DNA of 14,430 nt from Gemmatimonadales bacterium (GTDB lineage Bacteria; Gemmatimonadota; Gemmatimonadetes; Palauibacterales; Palauibacteraceae): the NCBI GenBank assembly GCA_030636765.1, contig DAOVWI010000044.1:1-14430 (forward strand), written 5' to 3'. Below are positions 1 to 5,225 of this stretch, piece by piece (position 1 is the stretch's first letter; the number at the start of each line of letters is the position of its first letter). Under the pieces are notes generated by a model. It worked only from the letters and a program-made list of their open reading frames with translations. It did not search any database and had not been told where the DNA came from. Position numbers and translations under genes: made by a program.

Positions 1-197
1 CCATGCCGGGCGAACAGACCTGTCAGGCAGTCGAGCACGTCGTCGGACCGGATCCTTCTCTCCACCTCGATCGCCACCGACTGCCTGGTGTACTCGTCCA
101 TCACTGTCAGGAGCTTCAGCGGACGCCCGTCGTGGGTACGCCCCATCGTGAAGTCGTAGGACCACACGCTGCCCGGGTGGGCGGGCGGAAGGCTTAC
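1..197 (-). pseudogene. IS3-family transposase (OrfB) fragment, cut by the window edge and truncated at its 5' side
   Basis: Read on the minus strand, 179 down to 1 encodes part of a DDE integrase (rve) core. It includes GSVWSYDFTMGRTHDGRP, TVMDEYTRQSVAIEVERRI and then SDDVLDCLTGLFARHG. The WSYDF...DGR...DEYTR...A.EV pattern is characteristic of IS3-family OrfB proteins (IS407/IS2-like groups), where the Asp of this segment is one of the DDE residues. The frame runs off the left edge, so the C-terminal part with the remaining catalytic residues lies outside the window. On the other side homology ends at about 185-197 and the frame meets a stop at 234-236, with no start codon, HTH domain or OrfA. 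The element is therefore missing its 5' end and abuts a phage terminase remnant. Family assignment is confident; the exact junction is approximate. Confidence 0.8.
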
Positions 198-479
198 GAT
201 CAACCGAGGTTCCTGAACGCCCGAGCGGAATCCTACTGGCACCTCAGGCAGAGGTTGGAAGGAGGCGAGATAGCTCTCCCCCGCGACGAGATGCTGTTCG
301 ACGAACTCGTGGCTACGAAATGGCGGCCGACCTCGGACGGCAGGGTCCAGATCGAGGCGAAGGATGACTTGAAAGCGAGGCTCGGCCGATCACCGGATAG
401 GGCGGATGCGGTCGCGATGGCGTTCTACCGCTTCGCGGCTGGAGGCCGGGAGCCGGGCGACTTCGGAATCACAATCTGA
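192..479 (+). pseudogene. Phage terminase large subunit, C-terminal remnant
   Basis: From about 192 the plus-strand frame reads PRFLNARAESYWHLRQRLE, then EIALPRDEMLFDELVATKW and a run with IEAKDDLKARLGRSPDRADAVAMAFYRF, ending at TGA 477-479. This is the usual end of the RNase H-like nuclease domain of the phage large terminase (TerL): an N-R-A-E-x-Y/W helix, a K-[DE]-[DM] segment, then SPDRADA.A. with the last acidic residue of the nuclease site. Only about 95 residues of a protein normally 400-600 aa long remain. The codons before ~190 in the same open frame are the antisense of the transposase and do not look like terminase. There is no native start, ATPase domain, portal gene or small terminase nearby. 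I infer a dead prophage fragment left after an IS insertion and deletion. Confidence 0.72.
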
Positions 480-507
480 GGCGGTTGCAGCAAGCCCGAT
501 GCGCCAA

Positions 508-527
508 GGGGCGGCCCCGAAGGAACC
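508..527 (+). repeat. Intergenic repeat, copy 1
   Basis: The 20-mer ggggcggccccgaaggaacc is found here and again, exactly, at 1551-1570. A shorter version sharing 14 bases (gcggccccgaagga) is at 3162-3175. Copies 1 and 3 also share flanking bases (a ccaag-type run just upstream). All three lie outside recognisable genes, all within the accessory part of the window. Confidence 0.6.
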
Positions 528-559
528 GGCCCCGGGCATTCCACACCCAGGGGGAGGGA

Positions 560-605
560 CCCGTGACGGGGGGCTAATCCCCTAATCCCCTCTTCCCATC
601 ACGGG
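560..605. repeat. Inverted repeat with nested G-run/C-run and a doubled taatcccc
   Basis: CCCGTGA (560-566) is perfectly complementary to TCACGGG (599-605). The 32-base loop contains a G run able to pair with CCCC and a direct repeat of ctaatccc (574-589). The stem could form a hairpin in RNA from either strand. There is no U tract, so it is not a standard terminator. Role unknown. Confidence 0.4.
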
Positions 606-736
606 CAGCACCGTTCTCGCACCCCCACCTCGCACGCAATCCCCCCTTCGGTGGGGCGCAGATGCAGGCCAGTGGGGAATGAGGTCTACGCGCGGGCGCG
701 AGGCATGACACTTTCTTGCTCGGGGCCCTTGCGCAG

Positions 737-913
737 TTACGGCTCGTCAAGTACACCGGTTGGGTCAGTTTCGAGCAATTCCGCGACCTGCTCGAAAGTG
801 TGGGAATTGTCGATCATTTGTTCCTTCAAAGCTTCGTTCTGCTCCCCCAGCCTGCCGAAAAAGGCGGCGGCCTCACGTAACAATCTTGCTCCAAGCTCTG
901 CATGTGTTGTCAT
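737..913 (-). CDS. Small hypothetical protein, 58 aa
   Basis: The minus-strand frame from ATG 913-911 to TAA 739-737 reads MTTHAELGARLLREAAAFF, then GRLGEQNEALKEQMIDNSHT, and ends with FEQVAELLETDPTGVLDEP. It looks like a genuine soluble, acidic, all-helical protein: amphipathic helix spacing, few Arg/Pro/Gly runs, and helix-capping TDPTG near the end. The opposite-strand frames look random. An upstream GTG would add six residues, but the ATG fits the start of the helical part better. A GGAG lies about 12 bases before it, which is a long spacing. I do not recognise a named family. The neighbours are remnants, so context says nothing about function. No membrane segment or catalytic motif is visible. 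Confidence 0.5.
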   Translation of the reverse strand: MTTHAELGARLLREAAAFFGRLGEQNEALKEQMIDNSHTFEQVAELLETDPTGVLDEP

Positions 914-1009
914 GGTCCGCTGTATCTCCACCTTCGAGGGGCGATCGTTGGCTCGTGCTCACTCATCCCAGCGCGGAAGCGTAGTCTACCTCCTCCTCCC
1001 AGCGCGCGG

Positions 1010-1307
1010 CCAGCATCGGCCTGGCAGGCGCTCGATGATGTGCGATGCGAAGATCAGGTCTCGGCGATGGGAATGCGAGCCGACTTCGGCAGCCACATCA
1101 GCGAGGTCGGAGCCGTCATGATCGTCGGCGGGAATATCCTCGGCGAGACGCCGGTCATGACGACCGCGATCGTGCTGGAGACCCGCAGGGGTAACTTCGG
1201 CATAGCCATCGCGCTCGGAGCGATCCTTCTGGGAATGGCGCTCCGCCATCAACCTCCTACTGGTATCGATCGGGAGGGCAGGTCTGAGACGGCCCTGGTC
1301 GTCCTGA
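1010..1307 (+). pseudogene. Tungstate-type (TupB-like) ABC transporter permease, C-terminal remnant with frameshift
   Basis: In the frame of codon 1061-1063 the sequence reads ADFGSHISEVGAVMIVGGNI, then GETPVMTTAIVLETRRGNF and GIAIALGAILLGMA. This matches the end of tungstate/molybdate-type ABC permeases (TupB/WtpB group). There the G-F-G-x-x-I-x-E-V-G-A-x-M-x-V-G-G-N-I stretch follows the EAA loop that docks on the ATPase, and the TRV(L/M)TTAI.LE...G(D/N)F segment precedes the last membrane helix. Near 1236-1245 the homology leaves this frame. The expected hydrophobic end (AINLLLVSIG) continues in the frame of codon 1248-1250 and stops at TGA 1305-1307. Upstream, a weak match (ASAWQALDDV) goes back to about 1010. 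The N-terminal two thirds, the binding protein and the ATPase are absent. It is a truncated, frameshifted relic. Confidence 0.65.
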
Positions 1308-1384
1308 AAGAGAAGACAAGTCGCCGCCCGCCCGGCTTCGACCGAGCGGAGCCGGCGGATGGCTCTTGTATTACTTCGGTGGGC

Positions 1385-1456
1385 TCAGAACACGCGGATC
1401 GCGACGAAGATCAGAAAGAGGACGATCGCGATGACGTAAAGCATCTTTCTGTTCAT
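1385..1456 (-). CDS. Putative 23-aa single-span membrane peptide
   Basis: ATG 1456-1454 to TGA 1387-1385 encodes 23 residues. MNRKM is followed by the hydrophobic run LYVIAIVLFLIFVAI and a terminal RVF. A strong Shine-Dalgarno sequence, AAAGGAG, lies with its GGAG 6 bases before the ATG, the best in the accessory region. Positive charges at the N-terminus and a ~15-18-residue apolar run suggest one inner-membrane helix. The minus-strand frame is open much further upstream, but those residues are Arg/Pro/Gly-rich and look non-coding, so I start at the ATG after the SD. I know no named family, although tiny one-helix proteins of this design are common in bacteria. The 20-bp repeat and direct repeat A lie upstream of it. 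Confidence 0.5.
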   Translation of the reverse strand: MNRKMLYVIAIVLFLIFVAIRVF

Positions 1457-1550
1457 TTCTCGCTCCTTTCGTCGGTGCCCACGCAACCGGCGCGAACCCT
1501 CGGGTGGACGACGATCCCGAGACGGGCGAGCCTGACGCTTGCCCTTTCCT

Positions 1551-1570
1551 GGGGCGGCCCCGAAGGAACC
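1551..1570 (+). repeat. Intergenic repeat, copy 2
   Basis: Exact second copy of ggggcggccccgaaggaacc (see 508-527), about 95 bases upstream of the 23-aa minus-strand ORF and so inside its presumed leader. Confidence 0.6.
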
Positions 1571-1612
1571 ACCCAGCACAGTTCGGTTGATCACCCAGTT
1601 GGGCATCCTCAC

Positions 1613-1746
1613 GCCCGCTTCGTTATCCCATCATAAGCAAGGACGGCAGGCGGTATCTACTGTGCGCCGACGTATGGTATGGTCCGGTGACCTACTGGTC
1701 CCCGAGGACGAGGTCAGGAGCGTGGAGGGGGCCGGCGCGTTCCACC
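1613..1746. repeat. Diverged direct repeat A, downstream of PAP2
   Basis: Pairs with copy B at 2808-2933. The 11-mer cataagcaagg is identical at 1632-1642 and 2827-2837. The 28 bases starting at 1703 and at 2889 match at 24 positions. The spacing between these blocks differs by 9 bases. Weaker similarity extends to both sides. Read on the minus strand, the identical block gives ccttgcTTATGAT, with a good -10-like hexamer. Confidence 0.55.
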
Positions 1747-1806
1747 TTCCGCCGTTGCCAAGCCCAGCAGGATGATGAGGGCAAAAAGCCGCTTTGCATC
1801 GCCGTG

Positions 1807-2766
1807 TTAGGCGGCACGGTACCAACGCAAGCGACGCGCAAGGGCCACAGCGCCAAGAAGAGAACCAATAAAAATCAGCGCGGCGGCTATCAGGACCGGG
1901 AGCCGTTGATCCTCCCAACCCGATAGCTCAAGCCCCCATTCTCCGAGACGGCTGATCGCCAGATAGATGAGCACGGCGGCTACGAATCGACCTGCCCTTT
2001 GCCAAGGCCCGCCTGCATCAACCGGAAACCCTTTGACGGTGAGCCCTGCATAGATGCAGATCAAGCCAGCAAGCCGCCCAACATTCTCCGGATCGAGCGA
2101 CGGCGTAAACAGCGACACCACAGCCAGGGCCACTGTTGCCCCGCAGAGCAGAGCGAGCCGCCGCGGCTGACGAGCGGGCTCACGAGGGTCTTCGAGCCAG
2201 CGAAATAACCGCGCGGCTAACGCCGCCGCGACGACGCCGACGGCCAGACCCCCAAGGACATCCGCAAGGAAATGACGACCCAGGTACATGCGCGACAGGC
2301 CCATCAAGAGCGGCCAGACGAGGGCAAGAGCAAGGAAGAGACGCCAGCGAAAGAACAGCGCGACGCCGAGGCAAAACGCCATCGCGGCGCTCACATGGCC
2401 GCTCGGAAAGCCGTAGCTGATACCCGCTGTAGCTCGGACTGCCGCCCGAGTTTCTGCACTGGGAAGGCTCCAGAAACCATGAGCATCGAACGTAGCGGGC
2501 GGGGCCGGCGACCTGGTCTGTAGCTGGACGACATGGTCCGGCCTCGGGAAGGCCACGGAGGTCTTGAGCCCTTCGGTCATAACTCCATTCAGAAGCAGGC
2601 CGAGCAATACGAACAATGCCGGTCGTAGCCGGACGGCAAACGCCAGAAACAGCACGAGGGCCGCGTAAACGGGGGTGTATCCGAGCTGCGTAACTCCCGT
2701 CATCAGCCAAGTGACGGTTGGCGAGGCGAAGCCTTGGAGCCATTGTATCGGGCCGGTTTCAAACAT
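1807..2766 (-). CDS. PAP2-family membrane phosphatase
   Basis: Encodes 319 aa. All three motifs of the PAP2 (type 2 phosphatidic acid phosphatase) superfamily are intact: K68-x6-R75-P76 (KTSVAFPRP), P121-S-G-H124, and S158-R-x5-H165-x3-D169 (SRMYLGRHFLAD). H124 is the expected general acid, H165 the nucleophile and D169 its partner. Several hydrophobic helices surround them, and the C-terminal third adds at least three more predicted spans beyond the usual ~200-aa PAP2 core. Substrate is not evident; known relatives act on undecaprenyl pyrophosphate, phosphatidate or phosphatidylglycerol phosphate. I start at ATG 2766 (MFETGPIQWL). An in-frame ATG at 2829 would add a non-membrane peptide that falls within direct repeat B. 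A GGAGG lies ~15 bases upstream. It is the only intact full-length gene in the accessory region. Confidence 0.88.
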   Translation of the reverse strand: MFETGPIQWLQGFASPTVTWLMTGVTQLGYTPVYAALVLFLAFAVRLRPALFVLLGLLLNGVMTEGLKTSVAFPRPDHVVQLQTRSPAPPATFDAHGFWSLPSAETRAAVRATAGISYGFPSGHVSAAMAFCLGVALFFRWRLFLALALVWPLLMGLSRMYLGRHFLADVLGGLAVGVVAAALAARLFRWLEDPREPARQPRRLALLCGATVALAVVSLFTPSLDPENVGRLAGLICIYAGLTVKGFPVDAGGPWQRAGRFVAAVLIYLAISRLGEWGLELSGWEDQRLPVLIAAALIFIGSLLGAVALARRLRWYRAA

Positions 2767-2807
2767 TGCTGGTCCGCCACACCTCCGGGCAGGGGGATAG
2801 TTTGCTG

Positions 2808-2933
2808 CTACTTCATCGTTTTCCAGCATAAGCAAGGCAGCGTTGGGCTGCTACCTTCGAGCGCCTATGCGCCGCCCCGGCTGCTCTACGAGGACGAACT
2901 CAGGAACATGGAGGGGCTGACCGGCTGCACCTA
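2808..2933. repeat. Diverged direct repeat B, upstream of PAP2
   Basis: Partner of repeat A. In minus-strand sense it lies just before the PAP2 start and contains ccttgcTTATGCT, a -10-like hexamer at 2830-2825. That would give a leader of roughly 50 bases. A and B are both upstream of a minus-strand reading frame, which fits a duplicated promoter/leader, but an ancient duplicated coding remnant is equally possible. Confidence 0.5.
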
Positions 2934-2950
2934 ATCGCCCAGAATCAGCC

Positions 2951-2994
2951 CTGATCCCAGGGTGACCCCGCCCTGAAACCCGCCCTGGGATTAG
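2951..2994. repeat. Long-stem inverted repeat
   Basis: ctgatcccaggg (2951-2962) pairs with ccctgggattag (2983-2994) with one mismatch: nine perfect pairs, then two more beyond the mismatch. The 20-base loop is itself G/C-rich and can pair internally. It lies just beyond the terminator-like hairpin at 2998-3017 in minus-strand sense. Confidence 0.5.
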
Positions 2995-3017
2995 AAAAGC
3001 CGCGATCTCTCGCGGCT
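2995..3017 (-). terminator. Probable intrinsic terminator, minus strand
   Basis: On the minus strand AGCCGCGA-gaga-TCGCGGCT is a perfect 8-bp stem with a 4-base loop, followed by TTTTC. The upstream minus-strand gene is htrA, ending at 3393. If this is its terminator, the transcript has a ~375-base 3' tail. Alternatively it ends a small RNA arising within 3020-3390. Confidence 0.5.
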
Positions 3018-3073
3018 CTCGCCTTAGGATTTCCTGCGTACACAGCAGGCGCGTCTACATCAAGTATCTCAAT

Positions 3074-3091
3074 CCAGCATGCCGATGCTGG
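3074..3091. repeat. Short perfect hairpin
   Basis: CCAGCAT (3074-3080), loop gccg, ATGCTGG (3085-3091): a 7-bp perfect stem with a tetraloop, able to form on either strand. No U tract follows. Function unknown; it is part of the hairpin cluster downstream of htrA. Confidence 0.4.
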
Positions 3092-3161
3092 TCGCGCGCG
3101 GGGAGGAGGGGGTATATGCTGCGCTTCCGCGCTCACGCTCGGAACGTAGGTGCGACCAAGC

Positions 3162-3175
3162 GCGGCCCCGAAGGA
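3162..3175 (+). repeat. Intergenic repeat, partial copy 3
   Basis: Shares gcggccccgaagga with the copies at 508-527 and 1551-1570, and with copy 1 also the preceding ccaag. It sits at the 5' edge of the structured stretch 3176-3229. Confidence 0.45.
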
Positions 3176-3229
3176 GGGGGAAACGGCGCTCCTGAACGGG
3201 AGAAACGAAAGCGCCCCCCGTCAACGGGA
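3176..3229. other. Multi-hairpin element, possible structured RNA
   Basis: GGGGG (3176-3180), then AAAC, then GGCGCT (3185-3190) can pair with AGCGCC (3210-3215) continuing into a C run. The intervening loop contains ctcc...ggag. Immediately after, CCCG-tcaa-CGGG forms a second small hairpin. I do not recognise 6S, SRP, RNase P, tmRNA or a riboswitch. The structure may be chance in GC-rich DNA. Confidence 0.3.
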
Positions 3230-3392
3230 GGCGATCGTTCGCGGGCCTTGAAGAACACCACTCTCGCAGCCACTTCCGAAAGCTCCGTCCTACTCTGACG
3301 GGGGCGGGCAAGAGACAAGTTACAACCCTACCGCAACTCCCTCTTAGCCGACGATGACCGTGGCCACCACCGTGTGGGCGCCGGCGAGCCTC

Positions 3393-4934
3393 CTACGGAA
3401 GCCGAATACTGACCGTGCGCGTGGCCCCGCCCCGCGGGTTCAGGAGAGCCAGATTCGCGACGCTTCCCGGCTCCACCTCGGCCACGATCCGGCCGTACTC
3501 CTCGACGCTTCGGACGGGCCGGCCGTTGATGTCCTGGATGATCCAGCCGCGGCTGATCCCGGCCCTTCCGAGCGGCCCCGTCTGGCTCACGTCCGCCACG
3601 AGCACGCCGTCGACGTCTTCGGCGAGATCGAGGCCCCGGCGCGTCTCGTCGTCCAGGTCGCGAACCCGAATCCCCAGCTTGTCGGCCGATTCCGAAGTGG
3701 TTGTCGCGGTGGCCACCCGATCGTCCGTCGGCCGCCGCTGAAGCCGCACGCGGACGTTCTCGCGCTCCTTGTTCGAGCGGCGGACGACTCCCAGCGTTAC
3801 GCTCTTGCCGGGCTCGTAGGCCCGAAGCTCCCGCTGGAGCTGGCTCACCGTCTCGACGGGCTCGCCGTCGAGCGAGACGATCACGTCGCCGCGGCGAAGG
3901 CCTGCCTCACGCCCGGCGCTCTCCTCGGAGCTCAGCGCTCCGAAGCCCTGAACGACCACTCCGGCGACGTGGTCCAGCTCGTAGAACTCCGCGTCCTCGG
4001 CGCTCACGTTCTGCACCGAGATGCCGAGGATCGCTCTCCGCACCTCCCCGTACTCGATCAGGTCATCGACCACCTCACGCACGAGCTCGATTGGGACGGC
4101 GAAGCCGTATCCCTGGTTGAAGCCCGTGCTGCTGGAGATCGCCGTGTTCATCCCCACCACCTCGCCCCGCACGTTGACGAGCGGCCCGCCCGAGTTACCG
4201 GGATTGATCGCCGCATCCGTCTGGATGAAGTCCTCGATTGCGGCCGCGGAAGCCCGCGCGAGAATGTTGATGCTCCGCCCCTTCGCGCTGACGATGCCGG
4301 CGGTGACCGTGGTCTGGAGGAGTCGGCCGCCTCCACCTGAGAAGCCGGGGCTGCCGATGGCCAGGACCCATTCCCCGACCCGCGTCTCCACGGACGATCC
4401 GAACGGGATCGATGGCAGATCGTCGGCATCGATCTTCAGGAGGGCGACATCCGTGTCCGGATCGCGTCCGACCAGCTTCACGTTCACGAACGTGCGTCGG
4501 TCCGCGAGCTCCACGTCGATGCGCTCGGCGCCGGCGACCACGTGGTTGTTCGTGACGATGTAGCCGTTCGGGCTGACGATGAAACCGGAACCGCTGCCGC
4601 GTACCAGACCCCGTTCCCGCGGTTGGCGGAAGAATTCGTCGAACGGCTCGGGCAGCTGGGGCACGTTGCTATGCGCGGTCGTGCCGTTACGCTCGACGCG
4701 GACCGTCACGACCGCCGGGCCGATCTGCTCCACCACCGGAGCGAACCCGGCCGATAAGCCGGCCGAGCCCAGCTGCTGAAGCTGGTCGTCGGAGGCTCCG
4801 AGCTGGATGTCGACCACTCCGTCAGCGAACGATCGAGGCGTGAGGTCCAGCTTGGCCGCGAAACCGAGGCCGAGCGCGAACGCCAGAGCGGCGATGAGAA
4901 TCAGGTTCAGCTTGGATCGAAGTGCGTCGTTCAT
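3393..4934 (-). CDS. htrA: Do/HtrA-family periplasmic serine protease (DegP/DegQ-like)
   Basis: Encodes 513 aa. Residues 9-27 are an apolar signal peptide or anchor directing the enzyme to the periplasm. A trypsin-like protease domain follows with an intact triad: H131 in TNNHVVAG, D162 in DTDVALLKI and S248 in NPGNSGGPLVN. Two PDZ domains follow, at roughly 285-395 and 415-510. Family members degrade or chaperone misfolded envelope proteins, with PDZ domains controlling oligomer state and activation. I chose ATG 4934 because the N-terminal segment then has the charge-hydrophobic order of a signal sequence; the 31 upstream codons look non-coding. The SD is weak (AGGGG, ~14 bases away). It lies downstream of dnaK on the same strand but beyond a strong terminator, so it probably has its own promoter. 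The DegP versus DegQ subtype cannot be decided here. Confidence 0.93.
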   Translation of the reverse strand: MNDALRSKLNLILIAALAFALGLGFAAKLDLTPRSFADGVVDIQLGASDDQLQQLGSAGLSAGFAPVVEQIGPAVVTVRVERNGTTAHSNVPQLPEPFDEFFRQPRERGLVRGSGSGFIVSPNGYIVTNNHVVAGAERIDVELADRRTFVNVKLVGRDPDTDVALLKIDADDLPSIPFGSSVETRVGEWVLAIGSPGFSGGGGRLLQTTVTAGIVSAKGRSINILARASAAAIEDFIQTDAAINPGNSGGPLVNVRGEVVGMNTAISSSTGFNQGYGFAVPIELVREVVDDLIEYGEVRRAILGISVQNVSAEDAEFYELDHVAGVVVQGFGALSSEESAGREAGLRRGDVIVSLDGEPVETVSQLQRELRAYEPGKSVTLGVVRRSNKERENVRVRLQRRPTDDRVATATTTSESADKLGIRVRDLDDETRRGLDLAEDVDGVLVADVSQTGPLGRAGISRGWIIQDINGRPVRSVEEYGRIVAEVEPGSVANLALLNPRGGATRTVSIRLP

Positions 4935-5119
4935 CGTTTCTCGGTTTTCCCCTGGTGATGTCGTTCCACTTGAATCTCGAAACACAGCTGCATGCGCTGC
5001 CAGGCTGCTACCGCGGTCGCCGGGCAAAGTTGCCCTCCTCGCAGGTCGTAGGTCCGACTCGGGCGGAGGCGAGGCCGGTCACCTCGTTGGATACACGGCG
5101 TTCGCCTCGAGTTGCATCG
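4935..5119. other. htrA upstream region
   Basis: This stretch lies between the dnaK terminator and the htrA start and must carry the htrA promoter if transcription is independent. I see no confident -35/-10 pair or sigma-E-type motif. Confidence 0.35.
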
Positions 5120-5149
5120 AAAAAAAGGGGCGACCCGAGTCGCCCCTTT
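5120..5149 (-). terminator. Intrinsic terminator of dnaK
   Basis: On the minus strand AAAGGGGCGAC-tcgg-GTCGCCCCTTT is an 11-bp perfect stem with a 4-base loop. The T tract of the stem's 3' side runs on with four more T, to 5120. It lies ~77 bases past the dnaK stop and is a textbook Rho-independent terminator. Confidence 0.9.
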
Positions 5150-5225
5150 CGGGCCCCGTGCGCTACCTGGCTGCGCGTGTGCGCGACCTGGCTGCGGCCG
5201 TCGCGGCTCCGGGGCGCCCTCGCGG

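Larger units (their letters stand above)
480..736. other. Non-coding stretch between terminase remnant and the 58-aa ORF
   Basis: No open frame here has convincing protein character. The stretch holds one copy of a 20-bp intergenic repeat (508-527) and a G/C-rich inverted repeat at 560-605. I see no tRNA end or attachment-site core that would mark the prophage boundary. Confidence 0.5.
1457..1806. other. Non-coding stretch between the 23-aa ORF and PAP2
   Basis: This holds intergenic repeat copy 2 (1551-1570) and direct repeat A (about 1613-1746). The only sizeable minus-strand frame overlaps the end of PAP2 and has no protein-like character. No convincing terminator follows PAP2. Confidence 0.45.
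2934..3392. other. Gene-poor, hairpin-rich stretch between PAP2 and htrA
   Basis: No frame looks like protein. The stretch contains four strong inverted repeats (2951-2994, 2998-3017, 3074-3091, 3176-3229) and a partial copy of the intergenic repeat (3162-3175). It separates the accessory remnants from the conserved block starting with htrA. Confidence 0.5.

Noticed and set aside
986..1252. 88-aa minus-strand ORF
   Set aside because: Its opposite strand matches the ABC permease remnant, and the minus product is His/Asp/Arg-rich noise.
1332..1355. CCGGCT...AGCCGG hairpin downstream of the 23-aa ORF as a terminator
   Set aside because: No T tract follows the stem on either strand.
902..1636. 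244-aa plus-strand ORF as one complete gene
   Set aside because: Only the part translated from ~1010-1240 has homology-like character. The rest overlaps the antisense of the 58-aa and 23-aa ORFs, and the true permease end is in another frame.
2945..3136. 63-aa minus-strand ORF
   Set aside because: It runs through the terminator-like and long-stem hairpins, and its sequence is determined by those repeats.
3116..3298. 60-aa plus-strand ORF starting at ATG 3116 with a GGAGG about 8 bases upstream
   Set aside because: The SD-like run is part of a general G-rich stretch. The product is Arg/Gly/Pro/Lys-rich without structure, and the frame passes through the hairpin element and the intergenic repeat.
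480..3392. tRNA gene or CRISPR array in the accessory region
   Set aside because: No T-loop motif (GGTTCGAATCC type) or cloverleaf-compatible arms seen, and no regularly spaced repeats; the repeats present are dispersed and irregular.
3354..4340. 328-aa plus-strand ORF
   Set aside because: It is antisense to htrA, whose catalytic triad and PDZ domains are clear; the plus-strand product is an Arg/Asp/His/Pro-rich shadow.
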